DNA of 64,000 bases from the NCBI RefSeq assembly GCF_030499575.1, contig NZ_JASTLC010000001.1, positions 1,178,001 to 1,242,000 of the forward strand. The letters run 5' to 3'. Origin of the DNA: Streptomyces sp. DG2A-72 (GTDB lineage: Bacteria; Actinomycetota; Actinomycetes; Streptomycetales; Streptomycetaceae). Both the position numbers and the translations under genes were made by a program. This document shows positions 28,761 through 38,300 of the stretch, one piece after another. The first letter of the stretch is position 1, and every line of letters starts with the position of its first letter. A model generated the notes under the pieces. It worked only from the letters and a program-made list of their open reading frames with translations, made no database searches and was not told where the DNA came from.

Positions 28761-28796
28761 CCGGCCTGGTCCCCGCACCTGCGGGGACCAGGCCGG
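28761..28796. terminator. strong hairpin after protease gene
   Basis: CCGGCCTGGTCCCCGC (28761-28776) and GCGGGGACCAGGCCGG (28781-28796) form a perfect 16-base stem with loop ACCT, 45 bases after the stop codon. Confidence 0.9.
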
Positions 28797-28951
28797 ATCA
28801 CACAGCACGGCGGGAAACAGCGAAAGTGTTTCAGCGCCGGGCACCTCGCGGATCACCGCCCGGACAGCGGAACGGAACCGCGCCCACTTCGGCGGACACG
28901 CTGCGGCTGCTGTCGAGCGGAGCGCAAGGGCCCCAGCGCCAGTCGCTCCGA

Positions 28952-28990
28952 CACCTGGCACCTGGCACCTGGCACCTGGCACCTGGCACC
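28952..28990. repeat. CACCTGG tandem repeat, about 5.5 copies
   Basis: The seven-base unit CACCTGG is repeated five times from 28952 to 28986, then CACC. It is immediately upstream of a gene scrap and is a simple slippage repeat. Confidence 0.9.
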
Positions 28991-29004
28991 CCGAACGCAC
29001 CGGC

Positions 29005-29221
29005 CGGAGCGCGAGCCGCCGATCAGGCTGCGGCTGATTCGCGATACGTCCCTGATCTGCGAGGTCTCCGACGCCAGCAACCCCGCTCCGCACCAACGCC
29101 GGGCCCCGCCTTCGACGACGGCGGCCGGGGCCTGTTGCTCGTCGCCCAGCTCGCCCAGGGATGGGGCACCCGGCACACCACCAACGGCAAGACGCTCTGG
29201 TGCGCGCAGACCCTCCCCTAG
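29005..29221 (+). pseudogene. remnant of a SpoIIE-type phosphatase/ATPase C-terminus
   Basis: PPIRLRLIRDTSLICEVSDA (from ~29011) and, after a frameshift near 29108, FDDGGRGLLLVAQLAQGWGT then RHTTNGKTLWCAQTLP and TAG at 29221. This is the end of the HATPase_c anti-sigma-like domain found at the C-terminus of Streptomyces PP2C/SpoIIE phosphatases. PAS, GAF and phosphatase parts are absent. The stop overlaps the convergent GH127 stop by four bases, so the deletion that left this scrap ended at the GH127 gene border. Confidence 0.7.
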
Positions 29222-31527
29222 TTCCTCACGATGCGCCACCGGTTGTCGGCAGTGCCATTGTCCGAGTCCTGGACAGCGAACGCGCCGACAGCGGTGGAGT
29301 TGTTCGCGATGGCGAGCAACTTGCCGCTGTGCACGTTGCGGATCTTGTGGGTCCCGTCTCCCTGGTCGAGCAGCGTCCATCTGTGGTCGGCGGTGCCGGT
29401 GTCCGACCACTGCAGGACGGTCGCGTTGTCAGCCGTGGACATGTCCTGGACGCCGAGCACCTTGCCGCTGTGGGCATTGCGGAAGCGGACCGCGTTTCCG
29501 TCGGTGATCATTTGCCAGTTGTGGTCGGCGGTCCCTGAGTCGTTCCACTGCAGAGCGCGGCCACCGTCGGCCGTGGACATGTCCTGGATGCCCAGCACGA
29601 GACCGCTGCCCACGTTGGCGAGACGGACGGTGCCGCCGGTGTTCCAGTAGACGGTGTAGTTGTGGCCATGCGCGTCGTGGAACGGGCCGAGGTTGACGGT
29701 GGCGCCGTTGGCGGTGGCGGTGAAGGCGAGCGAACTGGTGCTGGTCCGTCTGATCGAGGACGTGTTCAGCGTCGGGAGGGAACTGAGCGAGGAGTTGCCG
29801 TAGTTGCCGGACAGGACCACCGGGCCGTAGGTGATCGCGGCGACGTTCGCGTTGTCGTTGGCCGCTCGCATGACGATCCGCATGGGCAGGCGGACGGTGA
29901 CCGTGTCGCCGGAGGTCCAGGAGCGGGTCAAGGTGGCGTAGCTACCGGGCGTGGTGGTGATGGTTTGCGCCGCGCCGTTGACGCTGACAGTGGCCCCGGT
30001 GGTCCAGCCCGGGATGCGGATGCGCATCGCCCAGGTTCCGCTGACGTTGCCGGTGACGTGCAGGGTCGTGGTGTCGCTGTTCGGGTACGACGTGGTCTGG
30101 GTGACCGTGATGCCGCGCTCCGACCAGTTGAGCACCGAGGGCACGAACAGGTTCACGATCAGCGTGTTGTCACTGCGGAAGTAGATGGAGTCCATCAGCC
30201 TGGTGTGCATCTCCAGGCCCGTGCCCTGACAGCACCAGAAGGTGCCGTAGTCGGTGCTCCAGGTGCCGCCGCCCCATGCCGGGCCCACACCGCGTCGGCC
30301 TCCCGGGTTGAGCGGGGTGAAGTAGGTGACGTGGCCGTGGTCGTCGGCCGGGTTCTGCTGGCCGATCATCTGGTTCAGCCATGCCCGCTCGTAGTAGTCG
30401 AACAGCGCGACCCGGTTCGGGTCCAGCGCGAACAACTCCCGGGTGAGGGTGAGCATGTTGAAGGTGTTGCAGCTTTCGCAGGTGTCCTGGTTCAGGTAGC
30501 CGGCGATGGCGTTCGGGGCGCGGAAATGCTCCGCCTGGCTGTTGCCGCCGATGGCATAGGTGTGCGTGTTGACGCAGATGTTCCAGGCGTTGGTGGCGAT
30601 GTCCCGGTAGCGGGTGGTGCCGGTGGCCTTGTACTCCCGGGCGGCCCCTATCCACTTGGGTACCTGGGTGTTGGCGTGCAGTCCGTTGAGCCGGTCCTGG
30701 TTGGACGCCAGCGGGTCGAACACCGCGGCGTGGTCGAACCGCCGGGCGACGGTGAGCCACCGCGCGTCGCCTGTCTGCTGGTAGAGATCGGTCAGCACGG
30801 TGTTCATGCCGCCGAACTCGGTTTGCAGCATGGCCTGCATCTGCTGGCCGCTCAGCCGGCCGGTGCGCCGGTCGACCCATCCCGCCAGGGCGAGCAGCAC
30901 ATCACGGGCTTGTGTGCTGCCGATGTGGCGCCATACGTCCAGCAGGCCGACGAGGGTCTTGTGGATGGTGTAGTACGGCACGTTGCCGTTGCTCAGGGTC
31001 CGCTGCTCGAGAGCCGTGAAGTCGGACTCGGGGTAGCCGGAGAGGTACCCGGCGCTGAAACCGGCGGCGCTGTTGTTGGCCTGGCATTTGGCCAGCTCGG
31101 CGACCATGTGGGTTGCCTTGTCCCGGCAGGTGGTGTCCCCGGTCACGGCGTACAGCTGCGCCCATGCCGTGAGGAAGTGCCCTTGGACGTGGGTGCGGAA
31201 GGGGAAGTTCGGCGCGTCCCAACCGCCGCCCGCAGCCGCGCCGTTGGTGGACAGCCGGTGGTTGGCGCGGAAGTTGTACAGCAGCCGGTCCACATCGACG
31301 AACCGCAGGTAGTTCCTCGTACGGTTCTGGTTGTCCAGCCACCGGCTTGCGGTGAGCCGGACCTGGTCGAGAGCGAAGGGGTGCGCGGAGACCCCGATGT
31401 CGGCCCTTGCGGGCGGGATGGAAGCCGCTCGGGCGGGAGAACTGCCGATGACGGAACCGGTGGCAGAGGCGACGGCGGTGGCCCCGGCTGCTTGCAGGAG
31501 GCGCCGTCTGCTGACGGAGGAAGACAT
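29218..31527 (-). CDS. secreted GH127 beta-L-arabinofuranosidase with CBM13-type trefoil
   Basis: A 769-residue protein with a Tat leader (SRRRLLQAAGATAVA, residues ~6-20). The GH127 (former DUF1680) domain spans ~45-610: FPFRTHVQGHFLTAWAQLY, YYTIHKTLVGLLDVWRH, a Glu-rich HFRAPNAIAGYL region, CESCNTFNMLTLTRELF and FWCCQGTGLEMH. Cysteines in the last two motifs fit the zinc-linked cysteine nucleophile known for GH127. Residues ~625-769 form a ricin-type trefoil with three SGKVLG-like repeats. GH127 removes beta-L-arabinofuranose, as found on extensin-type glycoproteins and some xyloglucan side chains. It follows the CE2-like gene by 51 bases and is likely co-transcribed with it. A secreted, CBM-bearing form contrasts with intracellular bifidobacterial enzymes. 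Confidence 0.92.
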   Translation of the reverse strand: MSSSVSRRRLLQAAGATAVASATGSVIGSSPARAASIPPARADIGVSAHPFALDQVRLTASRWLDNQNRTRNYLRFVDVDRLLYNFRANHRLSTNGAAAGGGWDAPNFPFRTHVQGHFLTAWAQLYAVTGDTTCRDKATHMVAELAKCQANNSAAGFSAGYLSGYPESDFTALEQRTLSNGNVPYYTIHKTLVGLLDVWRHIGSTQARDVLLALAGWVDRRTGRLSGQQMQAMLQTEFGGMNTVLTDLYQQTGDARWLTVARRFDHAAVFDPLASNQDRLNGLHANTQVPKWIGAAREYKATGTTRYRDIATNAWNICVNTHTYAIGGNSQAEHFRAPNAIAGYLNQDTCESCNTFNMLTLTRELFALDPNRVALFDYYERAWLNQMIGQQNPADDHGHVTYFTPLNPGGRRGVGPAWGGGTWSTDYGTFWCCQGTGLEMHTRLMDSIYFRSDNTLIVNLFVPSVLNWSERGITVTQTTSYPNSDTTTLHVTGNVSGTWAMRIRIPGWTTGATVSVNGAAQTITTTPGSYATLTRSWTSGDTVTVRLPMRIVMRAANDNANVAAITYGPVVLSGNYGNSSLSSLPTLNTSSIRRTSTSSLAFTATANGATVNLGPFHDAHGHNYTVYWNTGGTVRLANVGSGLVLGIQDMSTADGGRALQWNDSGTADHNWQMITDGNAVRFRNAHSGKVLGVQDMSTADNATVLQWSDTGTADHRWTLLDQGDGTHKIRNVHSGKLLAIANNSTAVGAFAVQDSDNGTADNRWRIVRN

Positions 31528-31578
31528 CTTGCACCCCTTTCCGTTGGGGGGAAGAGCGGTGAACGGTGGTCGGTGCCG

Positions 31579-33147
31579 TCACCAACTTGTCGGCAGACCG
31601 GCGATGAACGAGGTGAGCCGGTCGGCGATGATCCGGTCGTCATGGGCCGAGTAGTGCCAGTCGCAGCCGAGGAAATCCAGGCCCGAGTCGTCGAGGAACC
31701 AGTAGCGGACCCCGCTGTCGCCGGCGTCGTTGCGTGCCTTGACCACCTGCTGGACATGGCCGGCGTACTGGCCGGCACCGACTGCCACGATGGTCGTCCC
31801 GGCTCCGTAGCGCGTCCGCAGCTTCTGGAGGAACTCGCCGTAGGCACTTCGGTAGCCGGCCGCGAGGCTGTCCGGCGTCCACGGCTCACCGGGGTTGACG
31901 GCGGTCGAGAAGTCGTTGGTACCGAGGTTGACCACCACGACCTGGGGACGCCAGGTGCCCGGGTTCTGCCAGACGTCGCCGGACACGTTCAGCAGGGCAC
32001 GGTCGTAGAAGGTCCGGTACGTGACGTCCGGCCGGCCTCCGTTGTAGTTGCGCACCATGCCGAGGCCCGAGTAGCCGTTGATCTGGTAGTCGGCGTTCAG
32101 TTGCCGCGCGGTGAGGGCGCCGTAGCTCACATCGGAGTTGGTGGTCCGTTTGACCTGGTCCGCAGTGCAAGTGCGGGAGGTCGAGAGGTTGCCGTAGCCC
32201 ACCGTGAGGGAGTCACCGATGAACTCGATCTGGCGGTTGCGGGCGGCCGGTTTGCTCAGTACGGCACCGCCGGGCGCCGCGACGAAGCCGCCGAACGTGC
32301 TGGTGTCCCCCGGGGTGTCGTTGCGCTTGACGAGCCGGACGGTGTGCGTGCGGTCCTGCAAGCCGTTGATCCAGTGCGTGGTGTTGCCGGGCGTCACGAG
32401 CGTGGCGACAGTGGCTCCGTCGATCTGGACGTCGTAGTCGGCGGCCGAGTCGTTGAGCACGATCCCCACGCCGGTGCCCCTGACGGTGCCCTCGAAGTAC
32501 ACGCCGGGCCAGCTGTACTGCACCGTGTTTCCAGCGTCCTTGACCCGCCCCGCGGTGTGCACCTGCGCCAGCACTCCCGACGCGCGCACCAGTCGCCACT
32601 GCTGGTTGGCCCCGCCCCAGTCGGTGAACTGCACGACCTTGGCACCGTCCGCGGTGGAGGCGTTCTGGACCTCGACGGCCTTGCCGCTGTTGCGGCTGAT
32701 CAGCCGGACGTAACCGTCCGAGGAGTCCGCCAGCCGGAACTGCTGGTTGGCGCCGCCCCCATCGCTCCACTGCACGATGTCCGCATGGTCGGCGGTGGAC
32801 TTGTTGAGGACGTCCAGCACCTTGCCGGAGTGCTGCGCCTTCAGCCGGTAGTAGCCGCCGCCCGAGTCGACGAACTGGAACCGCTGATTGGCGCCGCCAT
32901 GGCGGGTCCACTGCGACAGGCCGGCCCCGTCGGCGATGCTCCCTCGCGACACATCGAGCGCCTTGCCGCTGCCACGGTTGACCAGCGCGTACCACGCGCT
33001 CGTATCCACAGTGGCCGCCTGCGCCGTCCCAGCAGCGCCAAGTCCGGCCAACAGCGCCGCCATCAAGGCGGTCACCGCGGCGAGCACCCCCGTACGCCTC
33101 CCGCATCCGCGCCACGGAAACCTGAATGTCATATACATGCCCTTCAT
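31579..33147 (-). CDS. secreted CE2-like acetylesterase with N-terminal CBM13-type trefoil
   Basis: A 522-residue protein from ATG 33147 (AGAAGGAGACC upstream). It has a signal ending GTAQAA (~44), a trefoil at ~45-175 (SGKALDVSR, SGKVLDVLN, SGKAVEVQN), a CE2-type jellyroll ~185-285 (GVYFEGTVRGTGVGIVLND) and an SGNH hydrolase domain ~290-522. The catalytic Ser lies in FIGDSLTVGYG. NLGTNDFS holds the oxyanion Gly and Asn, and CDWHYSAHDD the His region. CE2 enzymes remove acetyl groups from hemicellulose sugars. It heads the pair with GH127, and two TCGAAGCGCTTCGA-type boxes lie 48 and 137 bases before it. Confidence 0.9.
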   Translation of the reverse strand: MKGMYMTFRFPWRGCGRRTGVLAAVTALMAALLAGLGAAGTAQAATVDTSAWYALVNRGSGKALDVSRGSIADGAGLSQWTRHGGANQRFQFVDSGGGYYRLKAQHSGKVLDVLNKSTADHADIVQWSDGGGANQQFRLADSSDGYVRLISRNSGKAVEVQNASTADGAKVVQFTDWGGANQQWRLVRASGVLAQVHTAGRVKDAGNTVQYSWPGVYFEGTVRGTGVGIVLNDSAADYDVQIDGATVATLVTPGNTTHWINGLQDRTHTVRLVKRNDTPGDTSTFGGFVAAPGGAVLSKPAARNRQIEFIGDSLTVGYGNLSTSRTCTADQVKRTTNSDVSYGALTARQLNADYQINGYSGLGMVRNYNGGRPDVTYRTFYDRALLNVSGDVWQNPGTWRPQVVVVNLGTNDFSTAVNPGEPWTPDSLAAGYRSAYGEFLQKLRTRYGAGTTIVAVGAGQYAGHVQQVVKARNDAGDSGVRYWFLDDSGLDFLGCDWHYSAHDDRIIADRLTSFIAGLPTSW

Positions 33148-33194
33148 CCGGGTCTCCTTCTCCGGACGCGATACTTCCGGCGCACACCATATTG

Positions 33195-33208
33195 TCGAAG
33201 CGCTTCGA
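33195..33208. promoter_or_regulatory. TCGAAGCGCTTCGA box (CE2-GH127 promoter, proximal)
   Basis: A perfect 14-base palindrome 48 bases before the CE2-like gene, preceded by ATTG as in the box at 44089. A central CpG in a palindrome of this size is typical of LacI-family operators. Confidence 0.75.
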
Positions 33209-33283
33209 AGAGAACCGTGCGGACCACACGGCATCTCAGCGCGGTCCGCTGGAAGTTGGGGCGGACGAACGGCAGGAGCCTCC

Positions 33284-33298
33284 ATCGAAGCGCTTGAT
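33284..33298. promoter_or_regulatory. ATCGAAGCGCTTGAT box (CE2-GH127 promoter, distal)
   Basis: A near-perfect copy of the same palindrome, 90 bases upstream of the proximal box. Paired copies also occur at 44.1-44.2 kb and 59.0-59.2 kb. Confidence 0.65.
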
Positions 33299-33329
33299 CA
33301 GAACAAGGAGCAGCAGTTCCGGCGCCGGG

Positions 33330-33600
33330 TCAAGGGCGAGCGCCGTCCCCCACCTTCTCGAAGAAGAACTCGTGCTTGAGGAAGGAGACGTTGTACTCGT
33401 GACCGGGCTGCGGCGGCAGCAGTTGGGAGGCCTGGAACAGGCGCCGGCCGTCGTGCAGCGCGGCAAGCCCCGTGGGGTAGGGCGGCTCGTCGCTGTCGCC
33501 GGTCGTCGGACGGGTCCGGCCGGTCCCGTCGTATCGGGACCAGCCCACGACGTCGGAGTCCAGCGCCGAAGTCGCGAGACAGAGGACCAGGACCTGCTGA
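33330..33600 (-). pseudogene. remnant of an unrecognised gene
   Basis: A minus-strand frame reading DSDVVGWSRYDGTG, TGDSDEPPYPTGLAALHDGR and QASQLLPPQPGHEYNVSFLK then HEFFFEKVGDGARP, ending at a stop at 33330. Codon use looks genuine and the text reads like the C-terminal end of a folded protein, but I do not recognise the family. Its 5' part is replaced by the dioxygenase remnant upstream in another frame. Confidence 0.4.
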
Positions 33601-33604
33601 TCTC

Positions 33605-34030
33605 CAGTCGGGCCACAGCCCACTCGTACCAGGGGAAGTACGTGTTGAGTTCCGCGGTCACCGCAGGGTCGTGCAGGTCGGAGGTGTCCCACAGACGCAC
33701 CTGCGGCACGGTCGGGTTGAGGCGGAGTCTGTACATGTAGCGACGGCCCGCTGTGTCATTGCGGCGGCCACCGCGCCAGATGCCGTGGTGAGGTTCTGGA
33801 CGCGGCCGATGTCCGTCTCGTTGATCCTGCGCGGATGACTACCGGGCACACTGGTGCCGCCCATCTCGGCGGTCACCTCGTGCGGGTAGTACATGAGCTG
33901 GATGTCGAACGCATCCGGCCGTACGTCGATGATCGCGTCGCCGTGGAGCGGCTGCGCGTGTCCCTCGTGCGGCTCGCGCACATGAACCGCAGGGTTCGGT
34001 ACGGGAGCCCCTGCCACCGAGGAGAGCTTC
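33605..34030 (-). pseudogene. phytanoyl-CoA dioxygenase-like gene, broken
   Basis: Two pieces in different frames. The first (about 33790-34030) reads NPAVHVREPHEGHAQPLHGD, DAFDIQLMYYPHEVTAEMGG and TSVPGSHPRRINETDIGR. This contains the usual GTSVPGSH-type motif of PhyH-like Fe(II)/2-oxoglutarate oxygenases. The second (about 33605-33745) reads RLRLNPTVPQVRLWDTSDLH and FPWYEWAVARLEIS. A deletion between them removed the distal metal-binding histidine region. The 5' end of the gene is also missing. Confidence 0.65.
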
Positions 34031-34159
34031 CTCGACGACTCCTCCACATCGTTCAGGGGGCGCGCCCCGGCAATTGTCCGAGCCACTGGGGAACCGGGGT
34101 GGATCAGGGTCACAACCCAAGCGCACGGACTCCCGGACACCTCCGCCGACATCGGCCGG

Positions 34160-34702
34160 CTCGCCCACCATCGAGGTCGGCCCGAAGTGGCAGCGGCCTG
34201 ACAGGGAGTTGCTGGAGGAGTTCCAGCGGCACTCGGTCGCGAACATCGGTGACGCGCTCGGGCGCCTGGGCATGCCAGACGGTGGCCTCACGCCTGTCTG
34301 GGAAGGCTGCTGCCGTGCCGTGGGCAGCGCCCTGACGGTCCTCACGGGCGCCGGGGACGATCTGGCCGTGATCGACGCCGTGGCGCACATCGAACCCGGC
34401 GACTTCCTCGTCATCAACGGGTTCGGCTACGCGGGCCGGGCGGTGATGGGCGACATCCTCGCCCAGTACTTCTCCTCGCGGGGTGCCGTAGGAGCGATCG
34501 TCGACGGAGCGGTCAGGGACCGCGACGAGATCCGGCGGCAGGGATTCCCCGTGTGGTCGCGTTCGGTCACGCCCGCAGGGCCGTGGAAGGCGTCGTCGCA
34601 GTGCCCCTGAAGAAGCCGCATGGCATCGCCGCCGAACTGGCGCGGATCGCGGGGGCCGAGCAGAGCATGCGCGCCCAGGCCAAGCAGGCACCCGAGAACT
34701 GA
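34160..34702 (+). pseudogene. RraA-like 4-hydroxy-4-methyl-2-oxoglutarate aldolase family, broken
   Basis: The homologous text starts at TIEVGPKWQRPDRELLEEFQ (~34160). It continues through SVANIGDALGRLGMPDGG, the active-site segment GDILAQYFSSRGAVGAIVDG and AVRDRDEIRRQGFPVWSRSV. After VTPAGPWK (~34585) about 30 codons of the expected GVVVHPGD-type strand are deleted. The tail VVAVPLKKPHGIAAELARIA, with QAKQAPEN and TGA at 34700-34702, is in another frame. In the original frame the ORF ends at 34610. No clear native start is left; the open frame reaches back to 34074 into the dioxygenase remnant. Likely inactive. Confidence 0.7.
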
Positions 34703-34711
34703 GCCGCGTAG

Positions 34712-35306
34712 ATGAAAAGGACGCGCACACGCAGGGACCAGCGGTTGAACAACGCCAAGCTGGTCCAGGCCGCTGCGGAGCTCTTCGAGCGGTCCGAGCA
34801 GCCCATCAGCCTCGCCGACATCGCTCGCCGGGCGGATGTGTCCGTTGCGACGGCCTACCACGCTCTCAGTGCCTACCGGCGGGACATCACGGGCAAGTTC
34901 CGCGACTACGGCCTCGGGCAGTCGAGTAACGGTCTTGCCCTGCTCGAAAAGCGGCTGCGGCTACTGGGTGGATCTCGTCCTGGCCGAAGGTGCCGCGCTG
35001 GTGCATCGGCGGTCGCCCGAGGGATTTCTCGCTCGGTACAAGGCCGATGAGTCCTATCTGGAAGGCCAGGCAGAGGCCCTGGCCCGGCCCATTCGCGAAC
35101 TCGTGCTGATCATCGGAGTCAGCGAACTCGCAGGGATCGAAGACGAGGCCGCCTTCCTGTGGAGCGTCCTCTTCGACCCCCGGGAGATCTTCGACCTGCG
35201 TGACACACTCTCACTGCCGCCCGCTCACATCACGCGCCGACTGGTATCGGCGTTCCGCGACGCACTGCTCGGCTGGGCGACTGCCCGGCTGAGCGAACCA
35301 GCCTGA
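34712..35306 (+). pseudogene. TetR-family regulator, frameshifted
   Basis: The N-terminal part (ATG 34712) has a helix-turn-helix QPISLADIARRADVSVATAY, but the segment after it (HALSAYRRD) is about nine residues short of the usual HFSSxxE...AYR. Near 34955 the frame changes. YWVDLVLAEGAALVHRRSPE and ELVLIIGVSELAGIEDEAAF, then ITRRLVSAFRDALLGWATAR, continue in the next frame to TGA at 35304-35306. A small hairpin (GTGCGGA/TCCGCAC, 35309-35331) follows. It probably once controlled its neighbours and would now give a truncated 112-residue protein. Confidence 0.75.
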
Positions 35307-35384
35307 CGGTGCGGAAGCCATCGCTCCGCACGAGCAGGCGGGCGGGACCCTCAGCAGCCCCGGATTGTTGTGAGGAAGAGGACG

Positions 35385-38300
35385 ATGACTGCATCCATCA
35401 CCGAGACCGAGCAGCCAGGCGGCCGACGCTTCCGTCTGGACGACCGCTATCGCCGTGAGGAAGGCGTCGTGCACCTCTCCGGGATACAGGCTCTCGTCCG
35501 CGTTCTCCTGGACCGGTCCAGGCACGACCGTCTGAACGGACTGCACACAGCGACCTTCGTCTCGGGGTACGAGGGATCCCCCCTCGCCGGCTACGACATC
35601 GAGTTGGGCCGACGCGGGGCGTTGTTGCACGAGCACGACATCGTCCACAAACCGGGGCTGAACGAGGAGCTCGCGGCGACCGCCGTCATGGGCAGCCAGT
35701 TGGCCGGCCAGGTCGGCACCTCGCGGTGCGACGGCGTCGTGGGCATCTGGTACGGCAAGGCCCCCGGCCTCGACCGCGCCTCCGACGCCCTCCGCCACGC
35801 GAACCTGGTGGGAACCGGCCCCTCCGGCGGCGCCGTCGCGCTGGTCGGCGACGACCCGGGAGCCAAGTCATCCAGCGTGCCGTGTGCCAGCGAGGCGACG
35901 CTCGCGGACCTGGCGATTCCGACGCTCTACCCGGCCGATGCGCAGGATGTCCTCGACTTCGGGCTGCACGCGCAGTTCCTCTCCCGGTTCAGCGGCCTGT
36001 GGTCGGGCCTGAAGATCACTACCGCGGTGGCGGACGCGGCGTCCACGGCCGTCGTGGCGCGCGATCGGATCACGGTCACCGAGGGCGGCGCCGGCCCCAG
36101 CCCGCACAAGCCGAGCTCGATGCTCCTGGGCGCCAACCTCATGGCCCTCGAACGCAGCCTGCACGACATCCGCCTCCCTCGCGCCGCGGAGTACGCCCGG
36201 CTCAACGGCCTCAACCGCGTAGTCCAGCGCGGGCCGTCGGACAAAATCGGCATCCTGACATCCGGCAAGACCTATCTCGACGTCCGCGAGGCCCTCCGCA
36301 TCATCGGCCTCACCGACAAAGACCTCGCACGGTACGGCATCAGGATCCTCAAGCTCGGCATGATCTTCCCCCTCGAACGCGACGCCATCATCGACTTCGC
36401 GACCGGTCTCGACCAGCTGGTCGTCGTCGAGGAGAAGCGGCCGTTCCTCGAAACCGCCGTCAAGGAGATCCTCTACCGCCGCCCCAACGCCCCGGTCGTC
36501 CACGGCAAACAGGACCAGGACGGGCGATCGCTGTTCAGTCGCTCAGGAGAGCTCGACGCGGACAGCATCGCGACCGGACTGTCCAGGGTGCTCGCTCCGC
36601 TCGGCATCGAAGCCGCCCGCGCATGGCGTCAGCGGCCCAAAACCCGTGCGGCGTTGGCGCTGCCGCTCCTGGCCCGCAGCCCGTACTACTGCTCGGGATG
36701 TCCGCACAACACCTCGACCACCGTCGGCGGGGACTCACTGGTAGGCGCCGGCATCGGCTGCCACTCCATGGTCGTGTTCATGGATCCCGTACAGGTCGGC
36801 TCGGTCGTCGGCATGACCCAGATGGGCGGGGAAGGGGCTCAGTGGATCGGAATGGAGCCGTTCGTCGACGCGGACCACTTCGTGCAGAACATCGGTGACG
36901 GCACCTTCATGCATTCGGGCAGCCTGGCCGTGCGGGCGGCGATCGCCGCGGGGGTGAACGTCACGTTCAAGCTGCTCTACAACGGAACGGTCGCCATGAC
37001 CGGCGGGCAGGACGCCGTCGGCGCCCTCCCGGTCGACCGGCTCGCCGCCACGCTGCTGCACGAAGGCGTCGCCAAAGTGATCATCACGACGGAGGACAAG
37101 GCACGGGTACCCCGGGCCCGGCTGCCGAAGTCGGTGAAGGTTCTGGACCGGGCCGAGATCGAGGGAGCGCTGGCGGAGCTGAAGGCCACTGCCGGTGTCA
37201 CGGTCCTCATCCATGACCAGGAATGCGCCGCCGAGAAACGGCGTGCGCGTCGGCGCGGCAAGGCCGAGGCGCCGACGACGCGAGTGTGGGTCAACGAGCG
37301 TATCTGCGAGGGCTGCGGTGACTGCGGCCGCAAGTCGAACTGTCTGTCGGTTCACCCGGTCTCGACCGAGTTCGGCCGCAAGACCATGATCGACCAGTCC
37401 TCGTGCAACCTGGACTACTCGTGCCTGGACGGCGACTGCCCGGCGTTCATGACCATCACGCCCGCAGGCAAGCCGAAGCGCGCCGGGCTTCCCGCCCTGG
37501 GGGCCACTGACATCGCCGAGCCGGCCCGCACGGCCGCAGCCGACTCCTTCGACATGCGGATCACCGGGATCGGGGGAACCGGCATCGTCACCATCTCGCA
37601 GGTGCTGGCGACCGCGGCCGTCATCGACGGCCGCCACGCCCGCAGCCTCGACCAGACCGGACTGGCCCAGAAGGGCGGCGCGGTCGTCTCCGACATCAAG
37701 ATCACTGCGGATGCCGTCGAACAGGGCGCCAAGATCGCCGAGGGGCAGTGCGACCTCTATCTCGCGTGCGATCCGCTCGTCGCGACCGACCCGAAGTACC
37801 TCTCCGTAGCCTCCGCGGACCGCACCGTCGCCGTCATGACCACGACCGAGATACCCACCGGGCAGATGGTGGTCGACACCGCCGTCAGTTTCCCGGCTCC
37901 CGATGTCGTACGTCGTGCCGTCCACGATGCAGTGCGCCAGCTCATCGCTCTGGACTCCGGCGCGCTGGCCGAGCGGCTGTTCGACGACGAGCAGTACGCC
38001 AACATGCTGCTGGTGGGAGCCGCGTACCAGACCGGGCTGCTGCCGATGTCGGCTTCGGCCATCGAAGAGGCCATCGCCCTGAACGCAGTCGCCGTCGACC
38101 GCAATGTGCAGGCCTTCCGACGAGGCCGCCAGGCGGTCGCCCACCCCGAAGCGCTGAGTGCCGCGCTGGACGACCCGACGCTCCCAGACGTGGAACTGCG
38201 GCTGCCCGCCGGAACCACCGAACTCGTGGCGATGGTCTCCGACGACGAGGAATCGGAGCTGCATCGCCTCCTCACCGTGCGCGTGGCCGACCTCATCGAC

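Noticed and set aside
29662..33297. A 1211-codon plus-strand open frame opposite GH127 and the CE2-like gene
   Set aside because: Both minus-strand genes have signal peptides and catalytic motifs; the opposite frame has none.
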